Below are positions 1 through 11,450 of a stretch of DNA of 64,000 nt, piece after piece. Made by a program: the position numbers and the translations under genes. Each line of letters begins with the position of its first letter. The first letter of the stretch is position 1. The notes under the pieces are model-generated. The model worked only from the letters and a program-made list of their open reading frames with translations, ran no database searches and was not told the origin of the DNA. Origin of the DNA: Rhizophagus irregularis (taxonomy: Eukaryota > Glomeromycota > Glomeromycetes > Glomerales > Glomeraceae); contig NC_089459.1 in the NCBI RefSeq assembly GCF_026210795.1, forward strand, positions 124,001 to 188,000, written 5' to 3'.

Positions 1-1
1 T

Positions 2-433
2 AAATTAAAAGATTCAATTTTTGAAGATAAAGAAGTAGTTTATTATGTTCATAAATCTATCTTAAATTATTATTCAGAATATTTTAAGGGATTATTTAGT
101 TCACAAATGATTGAAACAACAGATAGAATATTAACCCTCTCAGAAATTTCTACTAACTCATTTGAAAATATTCTTAACTTTATGTATACAGGACAAGTTA
201 AAGATGTTTTGACCGATTTGGAAGAATGGATAGATTTACTTTATGGATCTTCAAGATTTATAATTCCATTTTTAATTCAAAAGTGCGAAAAATCCATTTC
301 AAAGTATGTTAATAATGATAATGTAGAAGAAATTACAAAGATTGCAACAGATTGTGGTGCAGAACAATTACTTAGATATTGTCAAAAGTTGGAAAGTAAA
401 AATAGGGATGCTTTATATCTATTAGATATATAA
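2..433 (+). CDS. BTB/POZ domain protein, 3' end only
   Basis: The frame is open from the window edge to a TAA at 431-433; the first in-frame ATG (107) is internal, so the true start lies outside. The visible 143 residues read as the second half of a BTB/POZ fold: a YVHKSIL...YFKGLFSSQM core (hydrophobic helix before the exposed loop), then FENILNFMYTGQV, the conserved strand-helix of BTB domains, and a helical tail ending soon after. BTB proteins usually dimerise and act as substrate adaptors for Cullin-3 ubiquitin ligases, and Rhizophagus genomes carry large BTB families. The tail after the domain is short, with no kelch or TLDc domain visible. The family is clear; the substrate is not. Confidence 0.8.
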   Translation, partial: KLKDSIFEDKEVVYYVHKSILNYYSEYFKGLFSSQMIETTDRILTLSEISTNSFENILNFMYTGQVKDVLTDLEEWIDLLYGSSRFIIPFLIQKCEKSISKYVNNDNVEEITKIATDCGAEQLLRYCQKLESKNRDALYLLDI

Positions 434-2199
434 CTTATATATATAATTCACCTAAAACTAACTTATATTTTAATCTCATCTTTTTCATTTTTCAACTTCA
501 CAAAATTTGAGTAAGAAGCAAGGTATAATAATTCAATCTAATCTTTAATTTAATTTATATTTTTAAGATTGTTAGTATTAAATAAATAAAGCAGTTTATT
601 AAGAAAAATACAATCAAAATATTAAATTCTATTATTTTCAATATATTTCTTTTCTTTTTGGTATTTTTATATAATTTAAGTAAATTTATAATTTATTTAA
701 AATTTTTTTTTTATTTATACTTTCATTAATTAATTTCATTTATTTGCAATTCAGATAGTATTCTAATACTTTTATTTAATAATAATAATTTATATAACAA
801 ATTGAAATCATAATTTTAAAATTTAAAGTTAAATGGAATAAAAACCACCTATAAAATTTAATAAATTCATCTTATTAAAATAAATTCAATAGTATAAATT
901 TTATTATTAATTAAAAAACAGAAATATATAATTTAAATTTTTGAAATTTTATGTGATTAGTAAATAAATTATATATAAATTATTTAGAATTTTACTTAAA
1001 AAATAGTCAACCTTCTTTATAGTAGATATCTTTTATATAAAAACAACTTTTCTTTTTAAGATATACATATTTTAGTTCTAATTTTTTTATATATAAAACA
1101 CTTTTTTTATAATCATTTTATTAGTTATACAGTAAGTATAATCACATCAAATTAGTTCCATATTATAATATTAAAATATATATAAAATTTTTCTTACATA
1201 AGTATACAAATTACACAATTTAATAAAATAACTAATAAAGTACCTGTTATACAGTTTGTATTCTGAATTTAATGGTAAAAAAAGTTTAATAATTAGATAA
1301 TTTAAATATATCTTATATTATAACTTTTTTTACAAATTTTTATATATGGAAATATTAAATTAATACCTTTACCAATTAGTACATCTTATTCTAATTATAT
1401 TATTAAATAGTTTCAAAAAATGTACTTATAAAATGAATTAACTGTATATATTAAATTACTATTAAATTACTTAAACAGAATATTACATAAAGAATTACAA
1501 ATTGAGACAATACTACTAAACCACTATTGCTAAATAATCTATTTAAATTGATAGATATATCTAGGAAAAAAGCCTAATGTAAAGAATATGTGCAACAAAG
1601 CAAAAACTTCATGGCATAAAAATTCAAAAAGAATATTATTAATTCTAACATCAAAGTCAAAGCACGTAAAATATAGCCCATACTTATAAATTAACCAAAA
1701 CTGAAACTGCCACCTCTAGTTGATAAATACCTTTTACATTAATTGATAAAAATAAATTCTCTAAGTAACTATATTATTAGAGTTAATAAACTATTTAAAA
1801 TTAAACTAAAAAGAAACTTTTTAGTATTATGCAATTTTCAAAAAAATATTCATCTTATTTTAAATGATCTTTCCAATTAAATTAGTTTGCAATAAAAAAT
1901 TCATAATATGTCATCTTGACCTCACCTATCTAAAAACTGATCACTAAAATCTGCACTCACTTTAAATTATATCCAACTTTCTTAAAAAAAAAATGATTAG
2001 CAAACCACCTAATATTGATCAATTTTAGAATACTCCCCTACCTTTCAGAAAAATTCCAAAACAGAAGATAAAAAAAAAGATAAGAAAAATTCATTAAAAA
2101 TATAAGAAAAAGACATAAACTTTAGGAAAACTAATCTAAAGGAGTAAAAACCTAGATAAAAAGAAAAACTTTACCAAACTATTACTAGAAACAACACTT
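434..2199. other. AT-rich gene-free stretch
   Basis: About 1.8 kb of A/T-dominated sequence with stops in all frames, no convincing splice-bounded exon and no RNA gene that I can recognise. It separates the BTB gene from the first transposon. Confidence 0.6.
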
Positions 2200-2201
2200 T
2201 A

Positions 2202-3573
2202 CAGTCAACTCTCGATATAACGAACCCTACGTTCCGGCAGATCAAGGCTTCGTTATAATCAACTTCGTTAACACTATAGCGAATTATTTGGTATAGTATA
2301 ACGAATTCTTCGGTATAGGTATATCGGTCATACAGATCATATGACTTGTCGATCCGATTTACCGATAATTAGAAATCAAATTGCGCAGTACAACTGATAA
2401 TCTTTTTTTTCTTTTTGTAGGTTTCCAAGCAACGGACTTTTGTAGTATAATTTTCTTCTTGTAGGGTTTTCAGACGAAAATTACGACCAGATTTTTGGTA
2501 TTGAATGAGGTATGGATCAGGTTTCGTTATATTTTTAAAAAAAATTAATTTATTTTTTTTCTGATTTTGTAGAGTTTCCAGATGAAATACACTACCGGAC
2601 AGTCCAGACTTTTGAAATTGAGCGAAGTATGGACCAGGTTTCATTATATTTATATTTTTTAAAGGTTTTTTTTTAAAAAAATTTAACTAATTTGTTTTTT
2701 TTCGATTTTGTAGAGTTTCCAGATGAAATACACTACCAGACAGTCCGGACTTTGAAATTGAGTGAGGTATGGAACTTTATTATATTTTAATATTTGTTAA
2801 AATTTAACTTATTTGTTATTTTTTTTCTTTTTGTAGAGTTTCCAGACGAAAAACATGACCAGACTTTTGAAATGGAACGAGGTATGGGGAACTTCATTAT
2901 ATTTTTAATGTTTTTTTTAAAATTTTAACTGATTTATTATTTTCTCTTTTTGTAGAGTACCTGGACGAAAAACTGAAATGAGGTAAAGGGGAACCAAGAG
3001 GGAGGGTATTCATCTTTTTTTAAGAACCGTACTAACATTTTCCATTTCTTTTCGTAGGGTTACTGGACGAAAATATAGGTAGTGGGAGTCTTATTTATGA
3101 TTAATTTTCATTTTTTTTTGTAGGAGACGCTTCCTGGTCTTCCTGGACTTCGAAATGGACATCTGAAAAAAAAAAGTAAGGGGGGACTTAATTTTTTTTA
3201 TTAATTTTGTTTAAGAACATTTACTAACATTCTTTTTTTATTTTTTTATTATAGGGAATGCTTCCTGAAGTGTTCTACTTTTTTTTGTAGATTTCGGCTT
3301 TAATTTTTTTTATGTAAAAATGTTTATTATAATTAAACCACAAATTCTTCGTTATACTGAAAAAAAAATTCGGTATAAAAAAAATCCGTTATATCGAGAG
3401 GCATTTTTATATAAGCAATTCACACACTTTACTTCGTACTACATTATACGGTAAATAAATAGTAAACTTCGTTATATCAAGGTTTTTTTTATATTTAAAA
3501 TCGGTACCACACTGGAAATCCGTTATATCGTGTTATTCGTTATATCGAGGTTCGCTGTAGAGAGGGGTGACTG
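2202..3573. mobile_element. TA-flanked TIR element carrying a micro-exon array
   Basis: The ends are imperfect inverted repeats. The left starts CAGTCAACTCTCGATATAAC; the right, read inward on the other strand, starts CAGTCACCCCTCTCTACAGC and continues into further GTTATATCGA motifs. TA dinucleotides flank both ends (2200-2201 and 3574-3575), as expected for the Tc1/mariner-pogo superfamily. Several ATAACGAA/TTCGTTAT motifs recur in both subterminal regions. No transposase frame is present, so it is non-autonomous. Its centre (about 2414-3290) holds a repeated intron/exon-like array, which suggests a gene fragment captured by the transposon. Confidence 0.75.
2414..3290 (+). repeat. Tandem array of micro-exon/intron-like units
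   Basis: Successive units each have a short exon-like block between a TTTTGTAG acceptor and a GTATGG, GTAAGG or similar donor. Blocks: 2465-2509, 2573-2626, 2714-2766, 2837-2881, 2956-2982, 3058-3078 and 3124-3175. The intervening introns are 45-87 nt, with a poly-T tract and branch-site-like motifs (TTTAACTAAT, TTTAACTGAT, and exact TACTAAC at about 3030 and 3220). The first four listed blocks are clearly homologous (TTTCCAGA[T/C]GAAA core) and in one frame read FPDE followed by acidic/aromatic residues. Several are damaged by stops or indels (53 nt in place of 54, TGA codons). It looks like a decayed tandem-exon gene copy. Confidence 0.65.
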
Positions 3574-3575
3574 TA

Positions 3576-5211
3576 TTATTAAGAAAATGAACTTTTTTTA
3601 CTTGACAATATAGAAATTTTTTCCTTCCAGCTTGGAATCTTCAATCTTATAATTAAAATCACTTAAAAAATATGAATAAGTGCCATTAGACTTAATAGAG
3701 ACAAGTAGTAAATATCAAGTTAGTATTTTAATCAAGTATTTATAACAACTTCTTTAAATAAATGTATTTTAAAATATTATTTCCATGATAAAAAATAAGA
3801 AAAAGGAGAAAGAGTTTTTTTTTTAAAAGGAATTAATAGTTAATAATATTAATAAAAATATTTATAATGAAATTTTTGATTAATTTAATAAAAATATCAA
3901 TAAAAAATTTCTTTTTTTTTTTTTATTTATCCTCATAGGGATTGATATTTAATTATAGTAAGAAGTTTACATAATCATAAACATTAACCTTTAAAATATC
4001 CCACTCAACCAGCAAATGTTTCTGATGAGTTATAAGCTATATACTATACGATCATAAAATAAAATATTTAAATTTACATAATTTAGAATAATAATATAAT
4101 AAAATTAAAGCTACCAAAAATCCTAACATAAAATAAATAACCATATAAACATTATATTTAAATCAATTATTCACCAAAATCACATTCCTATATTAAAATA
4201 ATAAAATGACGATAATGGTTTATAAACTCAAGACAATAAAATGTACTTTTTGATATACAATTGAAGTTGAGAGTGCATTAAGACTAATGAGTCATGAAAA
4301 CATTGTTGAGGAGAAATAAAAAATTTCCAAAATGGTAATAATAGGAATTTTAATATTTAAAATAAAATTAATAATATTATCTATTAAAATTAAAAAGAAT
4401 TAAGAATATAAGTTATATAAATAAAATAAATTATAATATAAAACTTTATAAAAAAAAGAAAAATATATAAAAATTATAAAAAAATATATTGTATTAATAA
4501 AAAATCAATAAATATAATACTATAATTTATTAATTAAATTAATATAGTATACAGTCAGCCTTTTCTATAGATACACTTCTTGAAATCAAAAAAATATAAT
4601 ATGATTATAAAAATACTATATAATGTAACTAAAGAGAAGGTTTTTTTAATAAGTTTATTAATTTAGAACTAATATAAATGTGCTTATACCTTGTAAAAAA
4701 TCTGATCCATGTTTTATCTTTTCATAAATGTATCATTTTCATAATAACCCCAAATCATGGAAATTTTCATCTCATTAACACAGATATCCATGAATGTATC
4801 ATTTTTACAGAATTTTACAGAAGACATAAAGAAATAATGGAAATATTCAGATAAAAATTTTTTATAGGGATAAGGAGTATGTGATTATATTAAAGTATAC
4901 TTATAAAGAAGATCAACTGTAAGGAAGCTTACACATATTATGTAATTATTAAAGGGGGAGGAGGATAACCAAAATCTTACATTACACTTAATAAAATTAT
5001 ATAATTTATAAATATTATAATTTGATTGGTTATTAAATCTGATAAGAGGAAGAGGAGTAAGTTTATATTAAACTAAATATTACGTAATATGTATAACTCC
5101 TCTAATATATTTTTAACCTTAATTATAAGTATTAATATTTATTATTTAAATAAAATTTTTCATTATTTTTAAATTTTTCTATATAAAATTAGGCAATTTC
5201 TATTTGTATAC
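3576..5211. other. AT-rich gene-free stretch
   Basis: No coding or RNA feature is supportable. The sequence is mostly A/T runs with dense stops in all frames and a few unexplained short GC-richer islands (for example 4250-4330). Confidence 0.55.
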
Positions 5212-5571
5212 GAGGTGTTTAAACCTGGGTTATGTGATTATTGCCATTTTGACTAATAGTATAAACTTCAAAATTATTAGATAAATAGATTTTTGCCTGC
5301 TCTACAAGTTTACTTAAGGCATCAAAGATGCTTTTGAATGTCAATTTTAACTTTACTTATGAATAATTGATTTTGTCAATTACTTTTAAAAAAATTTAAG
5401 AAATAATTGGCAAAGACAGTTTTTTATATATAAGTCAAAAATGGCATTCAAAATCCTTTAATGCCTTAAGTAAACTTGCAGATCAGTCAAAAATACATAT
5501 ATTACATAAAAAAAGTAAAAAGGTGTGACATTGATATTATTATATTTCACATGATTCATGTTTAAACACTC
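5212..5571. mobile_element. MITE-like inverted repeat, about 360 bp
   Basis: The outer ends GAGGTGTTTAAAC (left) and GTTTAAACACTC (right) are inverted copies. Inside them an about 50-bp inverted repeat is well conserved, containing AAGTTTACTTAAGGCAT on the left and its complement at about 5461-5480. The AT-rich centre has no coding capacity. A target duplication could not be defined, so the exact ends are uncertain. Confidence 0.5.
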
Positions 5572-5877
5572 TTGAAATTTTCATAAAATTATAATATATA
5601 AATATTTTTGTATAAATAAATTTATTAATTTTTAATTTAAATAGTTAATATATAAAAATCAAAATAGTTTTTATAAATTTAAAATTTTAATATTAATTTT
5701 TTAATGAAGTTTACTATTTATATCATTATTAGTAATCAGCATCAGTATTACATGATTATAATTAACCAATAGTATTAATATAATTAATTTAATTATTTAT
5801 TTGTGTAACTTTATGTAACTAAAAAAAATTGTGTATATCTTTAATTTTTAAGAATATCCTAGTTAAATAAATAATAA

Positions 5878-6115
5878 CAAAATGAATGATAATAAGAAAT
5901 AAAAAAGAATAATAAAGAATAATAAGAAATAATATAATATAAAATGATAATGAAAAAAGAATAATAGAAGATAAAATAATAATAAAAAAACAATATGGAA
6001 TGAAAGTATAAAATGAAATAATGATGAAAAAGCAATATTAAATGAAATAATAATAGAAAAAAAATGATAGAAGATGAAAAAGTAATTAAAAAAACAGTAT
6101 AGATTGAAATGATAA
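5878..6115. repeat. Purine-rich minisatellite-like tract
   Basis: Irregular repeats of AATAATAAGAAATAA and ATGAAATAATGATGAAAAA type units. The same low-complexity family recurs at 8870-9059 and 11190-11450, on both sides of the TA-flanked element 9062-11187. Confidence 0.55.
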
Positions 6116-6539
6116 TGAATAGGTCTTGTGATTTGTGATCACTAGATGTTGAAGATAGGGCTTTATAGCTAAAATGATCTATTTCTAAATAAAATCTACC
6201 TACAGAATTAAATGATTACTTAACAGTATACATGTGAAATACTATATATATAACAAGTAATTTGTAGTTTAATTATATTAGGATCCCAAAAAATACATAT
6301 AAAAGTCAGAGATGATTGGCAAAATTTTGCCTTAAAATAAGCAAATGTTTTTATTAAGATCAATACGCAAAGTTAATTTCTGACTTTATAATTTATATTA
6401 GAATAAGCAAATTTTTTTTATGATATTTGTATATTAAAAAAATGAAATGATGGCTTTTTTTTTAATTTAATTAGTTGTATTTAAAATATACTTCCAGTAT
6501 AATTGATTTTCAATTACTAGCATAATGCCAAATTGTATA

Positions 6540-7673
6540 AGAACCCCGCATAATATATATATAGGTCATAGGAACATTTGCTTAGCCATGTATGAATTTA
6601 GGTATACACAGGTCGAAAAGTGAAAATCAGGCATCAATCAGTCACCAATCAGTCACCAATCAGGTACCTGATTGGTGACCGATAACATTTTAAAACAAAT
6701 ACCGTCACCAATCAGGCAGTTTGCTAACTTTTGATCCAATGATCAGAAAAGAATGAAATATAGCTCATTGGAATCGTCTCAACAAGACGAATCTAATGAT
6801 AGTAAAATCGCATCTCTAGGATTAATAGTTAATAAAAAATTAAATAAAATATAAATGATACATTTTTATTTTTATATTTTACTTAATTTCTCATCAAGTA
6901 TTAATCCTAGAAATGCGATTTTACTACCATTAGATTCGTCATGTTGAGACGATTCCAATGAGCTATATTTCATCCTTTTCTGATCACTGGATCAAAAGTT
7001 AGCAAACTGCCTGATTGGTGACGGTATTTGGCAAAAATGCCAATCAGGCACCAATCGGTTACCAATCAGTCACCAATCAGCTACCTGATTGGTGACCGAT
7101 TGGTGCCTGATTTTTCACTTTTTGACCTGTGATAGTTAAAAGAAGGATTTGCTTAGAATCAATAAAATTTTGCATAGTTTTGGCATATTTTTTTATGTCA
7201 TCTTTTTTGTTTGCTTATTTTTAGGATAATTTTGGCTGATCTCTATGATAACATCTTAAAGCTATTAGGGAATGAAAAAAGATATTATAATGAATATTTT
7301 GGTTAGGATGATATTATTGAAAAAATGAGGCAGTTTTAAATATATACATAATATTAGTTATAAGAAATTAAAAAAAACCTTAAATTTAAAATAATACGAT
7401 AAATAAATATATTAAAAGTGATCAGCAAATTACAGTATTATTAAAACAAATCTCAATTTTCTGTGTACACGATATAGTTAATGATCAATGGATAAAATAC
7501 TAAAATAAATAATATCGGTCATATGTTTACTGTTTAGTTTGCTTATTTTTTGGCAAAATTAGAGGTTATATGTTGAGTTTGCTTATTTATCTTAGTGAAA
7601 ACTCTTGCATAGCGCTATTATAAAATTTTCAAAATTTCCTATAACCTACTATATATATATTATGCGAGGTTCT
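6540..7673. mobile_element. Nested TIR element, 8-bp target duplication
   Basis: The left end AGAACCCCGCATAATATATA matches the right end read inward (AGAACCTCGCATAATATATA) with one mismatch in 20. The flanks ATTGTATA (6532-6539) and ATTGCATA (7674-7681) agree at 7 of 8 positions. The terminal sequence resembles that of the element at 9555-10723, so both may be non-autonomous members of one hAT-like group. It is itself invaded by the fold-back element at 6607-7131. Confidence 0.65.
6607..7131. mobile_element. Fold-back element with CACAGGTC ends
   Basis: Two arms of about 230 bp are near-perfect inverted copies around an AT-rich loop at about 6835-6895. The ends read CACAGGTC on both strands, with ATA on each side (6604-6606, 7132-7134) as a possible 3-bp duplication. 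Near the tips are repeated CACCAATCAG/CTGATTGGTG blocks. Each arm contains one copy of the conserved hairpin module (6771-6793 and 6933-6955) that also occurs in the TA-flanked elements. No coding capacity. Confidence 0.7.
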
Positions 7674-8489
7674 ATTGCATAAATTAATTTGTACTGACAT
7701 ATTTATTTATACTACTATATTTAATTATTTGATAATTCAAGTATTAACACTAAAACAAAAAGATTGTTCATTATTTTTTTATAAATTATAACAAAAACTC
7801 AGAATATTGATAACATTTTAAAGTTAAAGAAAAGTCAATATAATTTATAAAGTCATTTCTAAAAGAAGATCCTATTTCTAAAGAAAAAAAATATTAATAT
7901 TACTTTTACATATAAAATAAAAAAAAATTTCACCCTATTCTCAACTTACTAAAAATTTCAGTTTAGTTTATAATCTAGAAACTATTTCTAATAGAAAAAA
8001 CAATAGAAATGTTAATAATACTTCTAAAATAAAAAAAATAAAGCTAAAAAATTTTTTATTTACAGTGAACATTGGACTTCCAGTCTGAATTCCAAGTTCT
8101 TAAGAAAAAAGTAAAAGGAATATTAGTATGGTAATATTTCCAAAAAAATTAACTATACTTTTCTCTTAACTCATATTTTTCCAAGATATTGATATCTAAA
8201 ATAATAAATTTCAGATTTAAGTTGTTTTTAAAGAAAAATAATAAAAAGGAATATTAATAACATTTTAAACCAAATAATTTTTTTTAATAATTAAAAAATA
8301 TAATAATAAAGGCCAAAAAAAAATTTTTATTGAATAAAACGGTTTGTTATAGGCCAAAAAAATTTATTTTATTTTTTTCTTTCAATAAAATGGAAAAAAA
8401 AATTATCTATTATCAATCAAATTAGCCGTCAATTATGATGTATTTTCAAAAATTTGTGTATTATACTATATGTAATGCTGCTTATTAGG

Positions 8490-8578
8490 GAATTCCAAGG
8501 TATTATACTGCTAATTAGTAGAAAATCGCTGGAATTCCAAGGCGTTATATTGCTAATTAGTAGAAGACCACTGGAATT
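8490..8578. repeat. 42-bp tandem duplication
   Basis: Two successive copies of a 42-bp unit start with GAATTCCAAGG (8490 and 8532), and the start of a third follows at 8574. An AT dinucleotide run comes after. It lies inside the outer element 6280-8792. Confidence 0.6.
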
Positions 8579-8869
8579 ATATATATATATATATATTATT
8601 AAAAAATACTGTTGATTACGCAAATTAAAATATATGACATATATAAAAATGATTGTTATTACGCAAACTATATATATAACCTTTTAAAAAATCTCAAAAT
8701 CTATGCAAATAAAATTTTATGACTTTTGGAAATTTTACTAATATGGTTAAGCAAACTTACATGTGACTTTTATATGTATTTTTCAGGGTCTTATTATATT
8801 AAAATAAATGTTATTAGAACTTTATTTTGTATATAGTTTCTTTTAATTTATTTTTTAATAAAACTGCAA

Positions 8870-9059
8870 ATGTGTTACAATTAAAAAAAAAAGAAATAAT
8901 AATAAAAAAGTGATATAAAATGAAATAAATAAAAATAAAAATAATGATATAAAATAAAATGGTGATGAAAGAAATGAAATAATAATGATAAAGTAATATA
9001 AAATAAAATTGTAAAAATAAATGGATGAAATAAAAATGAAAAAATAATAGAAGATGAAA
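8870..9059. repeat. Purine-rich minisatellite-like tract
   Basis: Repeats of ATGAAATAATAATGA and AAAATAAAAATAAT type on the plus strand. Open frames on the minus strand here are phenylalanine/isoleucine-rich read-throughs of the repeat, not genes. It abuts the left end of the TA-flanked element at 9062. Confidence 0.6.
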
Positions 9060-9229
9060 TACAGTCAACTCTCTTTATAGTCACACATTTGGGACAGTCC
9101 ATATTTGGTGATTATAAAGAGATGTGACTATATAAAAAATTTCTTATATTAGTATATCATAATTCCGGCCAAAAATTAACATAATTTTAGCCAAAATTAT
9201 ACTCAAAACTTTATTGTATCATAACTCCG

Positions 9230-9554
9230 CCAATATTAATCGTAGAGAGATGATCTTACCGCCATTCGATTCGTCTTGATGAGACGGTTCTAATGGTATA
9301 AAATACATCGAAATCCAATCACTAGATTAATTTCCAAAATTAAAAAAATATTGATGGTTTTTGTGTAATAACTCTGCCAACATTGATCCTAGAGAGACGA
9401 TCTTACCGCCATTCGATTCGTCTTGATGAGACGGTTCTAATGGTATAAAATACATCGAAATCCAATCACTAGATTAATTTCCGAAATTAAAAAATATTAA
9501 TGGTTTTTGTGTAATAACTCTGCCAATATTGATCACAGAGAGATGAGCTTACCA
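9230..9554. repeat. 147-bp tandem units with hairpin module
   Basis: Hairpin modules at 9268-9290 and 9415-9437 are exactly 147 bp apart, with the flanking text (TAATAACTCTGCCAA, AATCCAATCACTAG) also repeated. The third unit is interrupted by the insertion at 9555. Once the insertion and one target copy are discounted, the next module (10738) is about 146 bp further on. Confidence 0.75.
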
Positions 9555-10723
9555 AGGACCCCGAACAATACATATAACACTGGGATCCAGTTTTGTATAA
9601 ACTTATTATATAATTTTCCAATAAGTCATATGTTTGATTTTGTATAGCCTGTTAGTAATTTTTCGGTAAGTCAGATATGTATTTGTATAACAGTGATAAT
9701 CTTTAAATCAAGTGAGATCTTTATTTTGTATAACGATACTTGTGTAAATAAATTATATATACGTATATAAAAAATTTTTCTTTAAAAAAATTTTAAAACT
9801 TTGTAAATTTACAAATTAGCACATATTAAATACTTTTGTCTCAGTTTTTATTACCTGTATTTTATGAAGATATAGGTATTTTATATAATTCATAATATAT
9901 TTATTCCTAAATTTTTTCTTTTTACTTTCGTCAAACTTTGGAGTGTAATTTTACCACTTTAGCCAAATGAAATCGACTTTCTTTATTAAGAGAAAGTTGT
10001 TTAGCGATGCCAAAACTACTAGAATATAAATTTTCATAGTAATTGGAGTAATACTTATGGAGTACGCGCATATTTTTATAATTATATTAATTTTAAATTT
10101 GCTTTTTTCGTTTATTAATTTTGGAGCGTAATTACGGCATTTTAGTCAAATGAAATCGACTTCCATTATTAAGAGAAAATTGTTCGCGAAGGTCAGAACT
10201 ACCTATACCTAAATTTTTATAGTAATCGGAGTAATTCTTATGGAATACGAGCAATTTTCGCACTCTCAATTTTTTTTCGATCACCCGATCAGTAACTTCA
10301 GAGCGTAATTTCGGCACCTTTATCAAATGAAATCGACTATCTTTATTAATTGAAAGTTGTTCAGCAGGGTCGAAACTACCTAGATTTAAATTTTCGTAAT
10401 TATTAGTATAATACTTGTGGAAACATTTGTATTTTTCACAACAGTACTAATTTTTGAATAATGACAAGTAAGTTTTTTTAAAATTTTTCTTAAATTATGA
10501 ATTTTTGAATTGATAAATCATTAGTGAAATAATAGTTACATAAAATTAATAAATAAAATAATTTTTGTTTTATATAAACTCAGATTTGAAATTGTATAAT
10601 TTGTAGTAAAATTTGAACTTATATGATGATTTTGTATAAAGCTTTTAATAAAATTAAGTGTATAAAGTTATATTAAAATTTTTGACTTTAGATCTGAGTT
10701 ATATATATAATGTTCGGGGTCCT
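9555..10723. mobile_element. AGGACCCCG TIR element with perfect 8-bp target duplication
   Basis: The element begins AGGACCCCGAACAATA and ends with the complement (TGTTCGGGGTCCT). It is flanked by perfect copies of GCTTACCA at 9547-9554 and 10724-10731. The empty site is preserved in the paralogous repeat at about 29428-29435, where GAGCTTACCACCATTC runs uninterrupted. The size of 1169 bp and the 8-bp duplication suit a non-autonomous hAT-type element. Inside, an about 190-bp motif (ATGAAATCGACT...GGAGTAAT.CTTATGG) recurs three times between about 9945 and 10420. Short minus-strand frames here are not supported as genes. Confidence 0.85.
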
Positions 10724-11189
10724 GCTTACCACCATTCGATTCGCCTTGATGAGGCGATTCCAACGAGCTATAAATCGTCTTTTTGTACCGAGAAATCTAG
10801 CAAAATGTTAAATGGCGCAGTAAACGTAAATCAAGAAATATAATAATGCCGATGCTTAACATTTTGTTGAATAACTCATCAGCCAGTGATCGCAAAAGGA
10901 TAAAACTACCACCATTCGATTCATCTCAGTGAGATGATTCTAACAAGCTATGATACATCTTTGTACGATTATTAGATGCCAAGTTATTTAATATATTCTT
11001 TATATAACTGTGATTATAAATGGTTTTTTTTAATATAAGATTTTTGAGGATAGGTGTGATAGTGACTATAGATAGATTGTGACTATATAGGATAGTTTTT
11101 AATAATAAAGTGTTTTGAACATTCAACTGGTGTGACTATATAGTAGAATGTGACTATAACGGGAGTGACTATAGAGGGAGTTGACTGTA

Positions 11190-11450
11190 GTAATGAAAAA
11201 TATAATATGAAATAATTAAATAATAATGAAAAAGCAATATAGCATAAAATAGTAATAGAAAAAATAATATAAAATGAATATATGGAATAAAATGAAAATT
11301 GAAAAAAAATTAATAGGAGATGAAATAATGTTGAAAAAATAATAGGAGTTGAAATGGCAAAAAAGGAATAGTATAATATAATAAAGATAAAATAAAAAAA
11401 CTATAAATTCAAAAAAAAGTAAAAAGTTCAACCAAAAAAAAAAAATAGTT
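11190..11450. repeat. Purine-rich minisatellite-like tract
   Basis: Same family as 8870-9059 (ATGAAATAATTAAATAATG, AAAATAATAGGAGATGAAAT). The TA-flanked element 9062-11187 therefore appears to have inserted into one purine-rich array. Confidence 0.55.

Larger units (their letters stand above)
6280..8792. mobile_element. Outer TIR element with 8-bp target duplication
   Basis: The left end AGGATCCCAAAAAATACATA and the right end (read inward AAGACCCTGAAAAATACATA) match at 16 of 20 positions and stay similar through TAAAAGTCA. Identical 8-bp repeats ATTATATT flank them at 6272-6279 and 8793-8800, consistent with a hAT-type target duplication. No transposase is visible. A second TIR element (6540-7673) is nested inside. 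Confidence 0.6.
9062..11187. mobile_element. TA-flanked TIR element, copy A (invaded)
   Basis: The left end CAGTCAACTCTCTTTATAGT and the right end read inward (CAGTCAACTCCCTCTATAGT) match at 18 of 20 positions. TA flanks both ends (9060-9061, 11188-11189), as in Tc1/mariner-pogo elements. Subterminal GTGACTATA motifs repeat on both sides. Without the nested element at 9555-10723 the copy is about 950 bp. It contains tandem units that each carry the hairpin module (9268, 9415, 10738) plus a further module at 10918. No transposase. This is the intact reference for the split copy at 16642-29590. Confidence 0.8.

Noticed and set aside
2369..2644. 91-codon minus-strand frame
   Set aside because: It is the reverse of the micro-exon array; splice signals are all on the plus strand.
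8814..9102. Minus-strand frames rich in Phe/Ile/Leu
   Set aside because: They are read-through of the purine-rich minisatellite; no start context, domain or splice support.
10132..10326. 64-codon minus-strand frame
   Set aside because: It lies in the internal direct repeats of the 9555-10723 element, with no homology signal.
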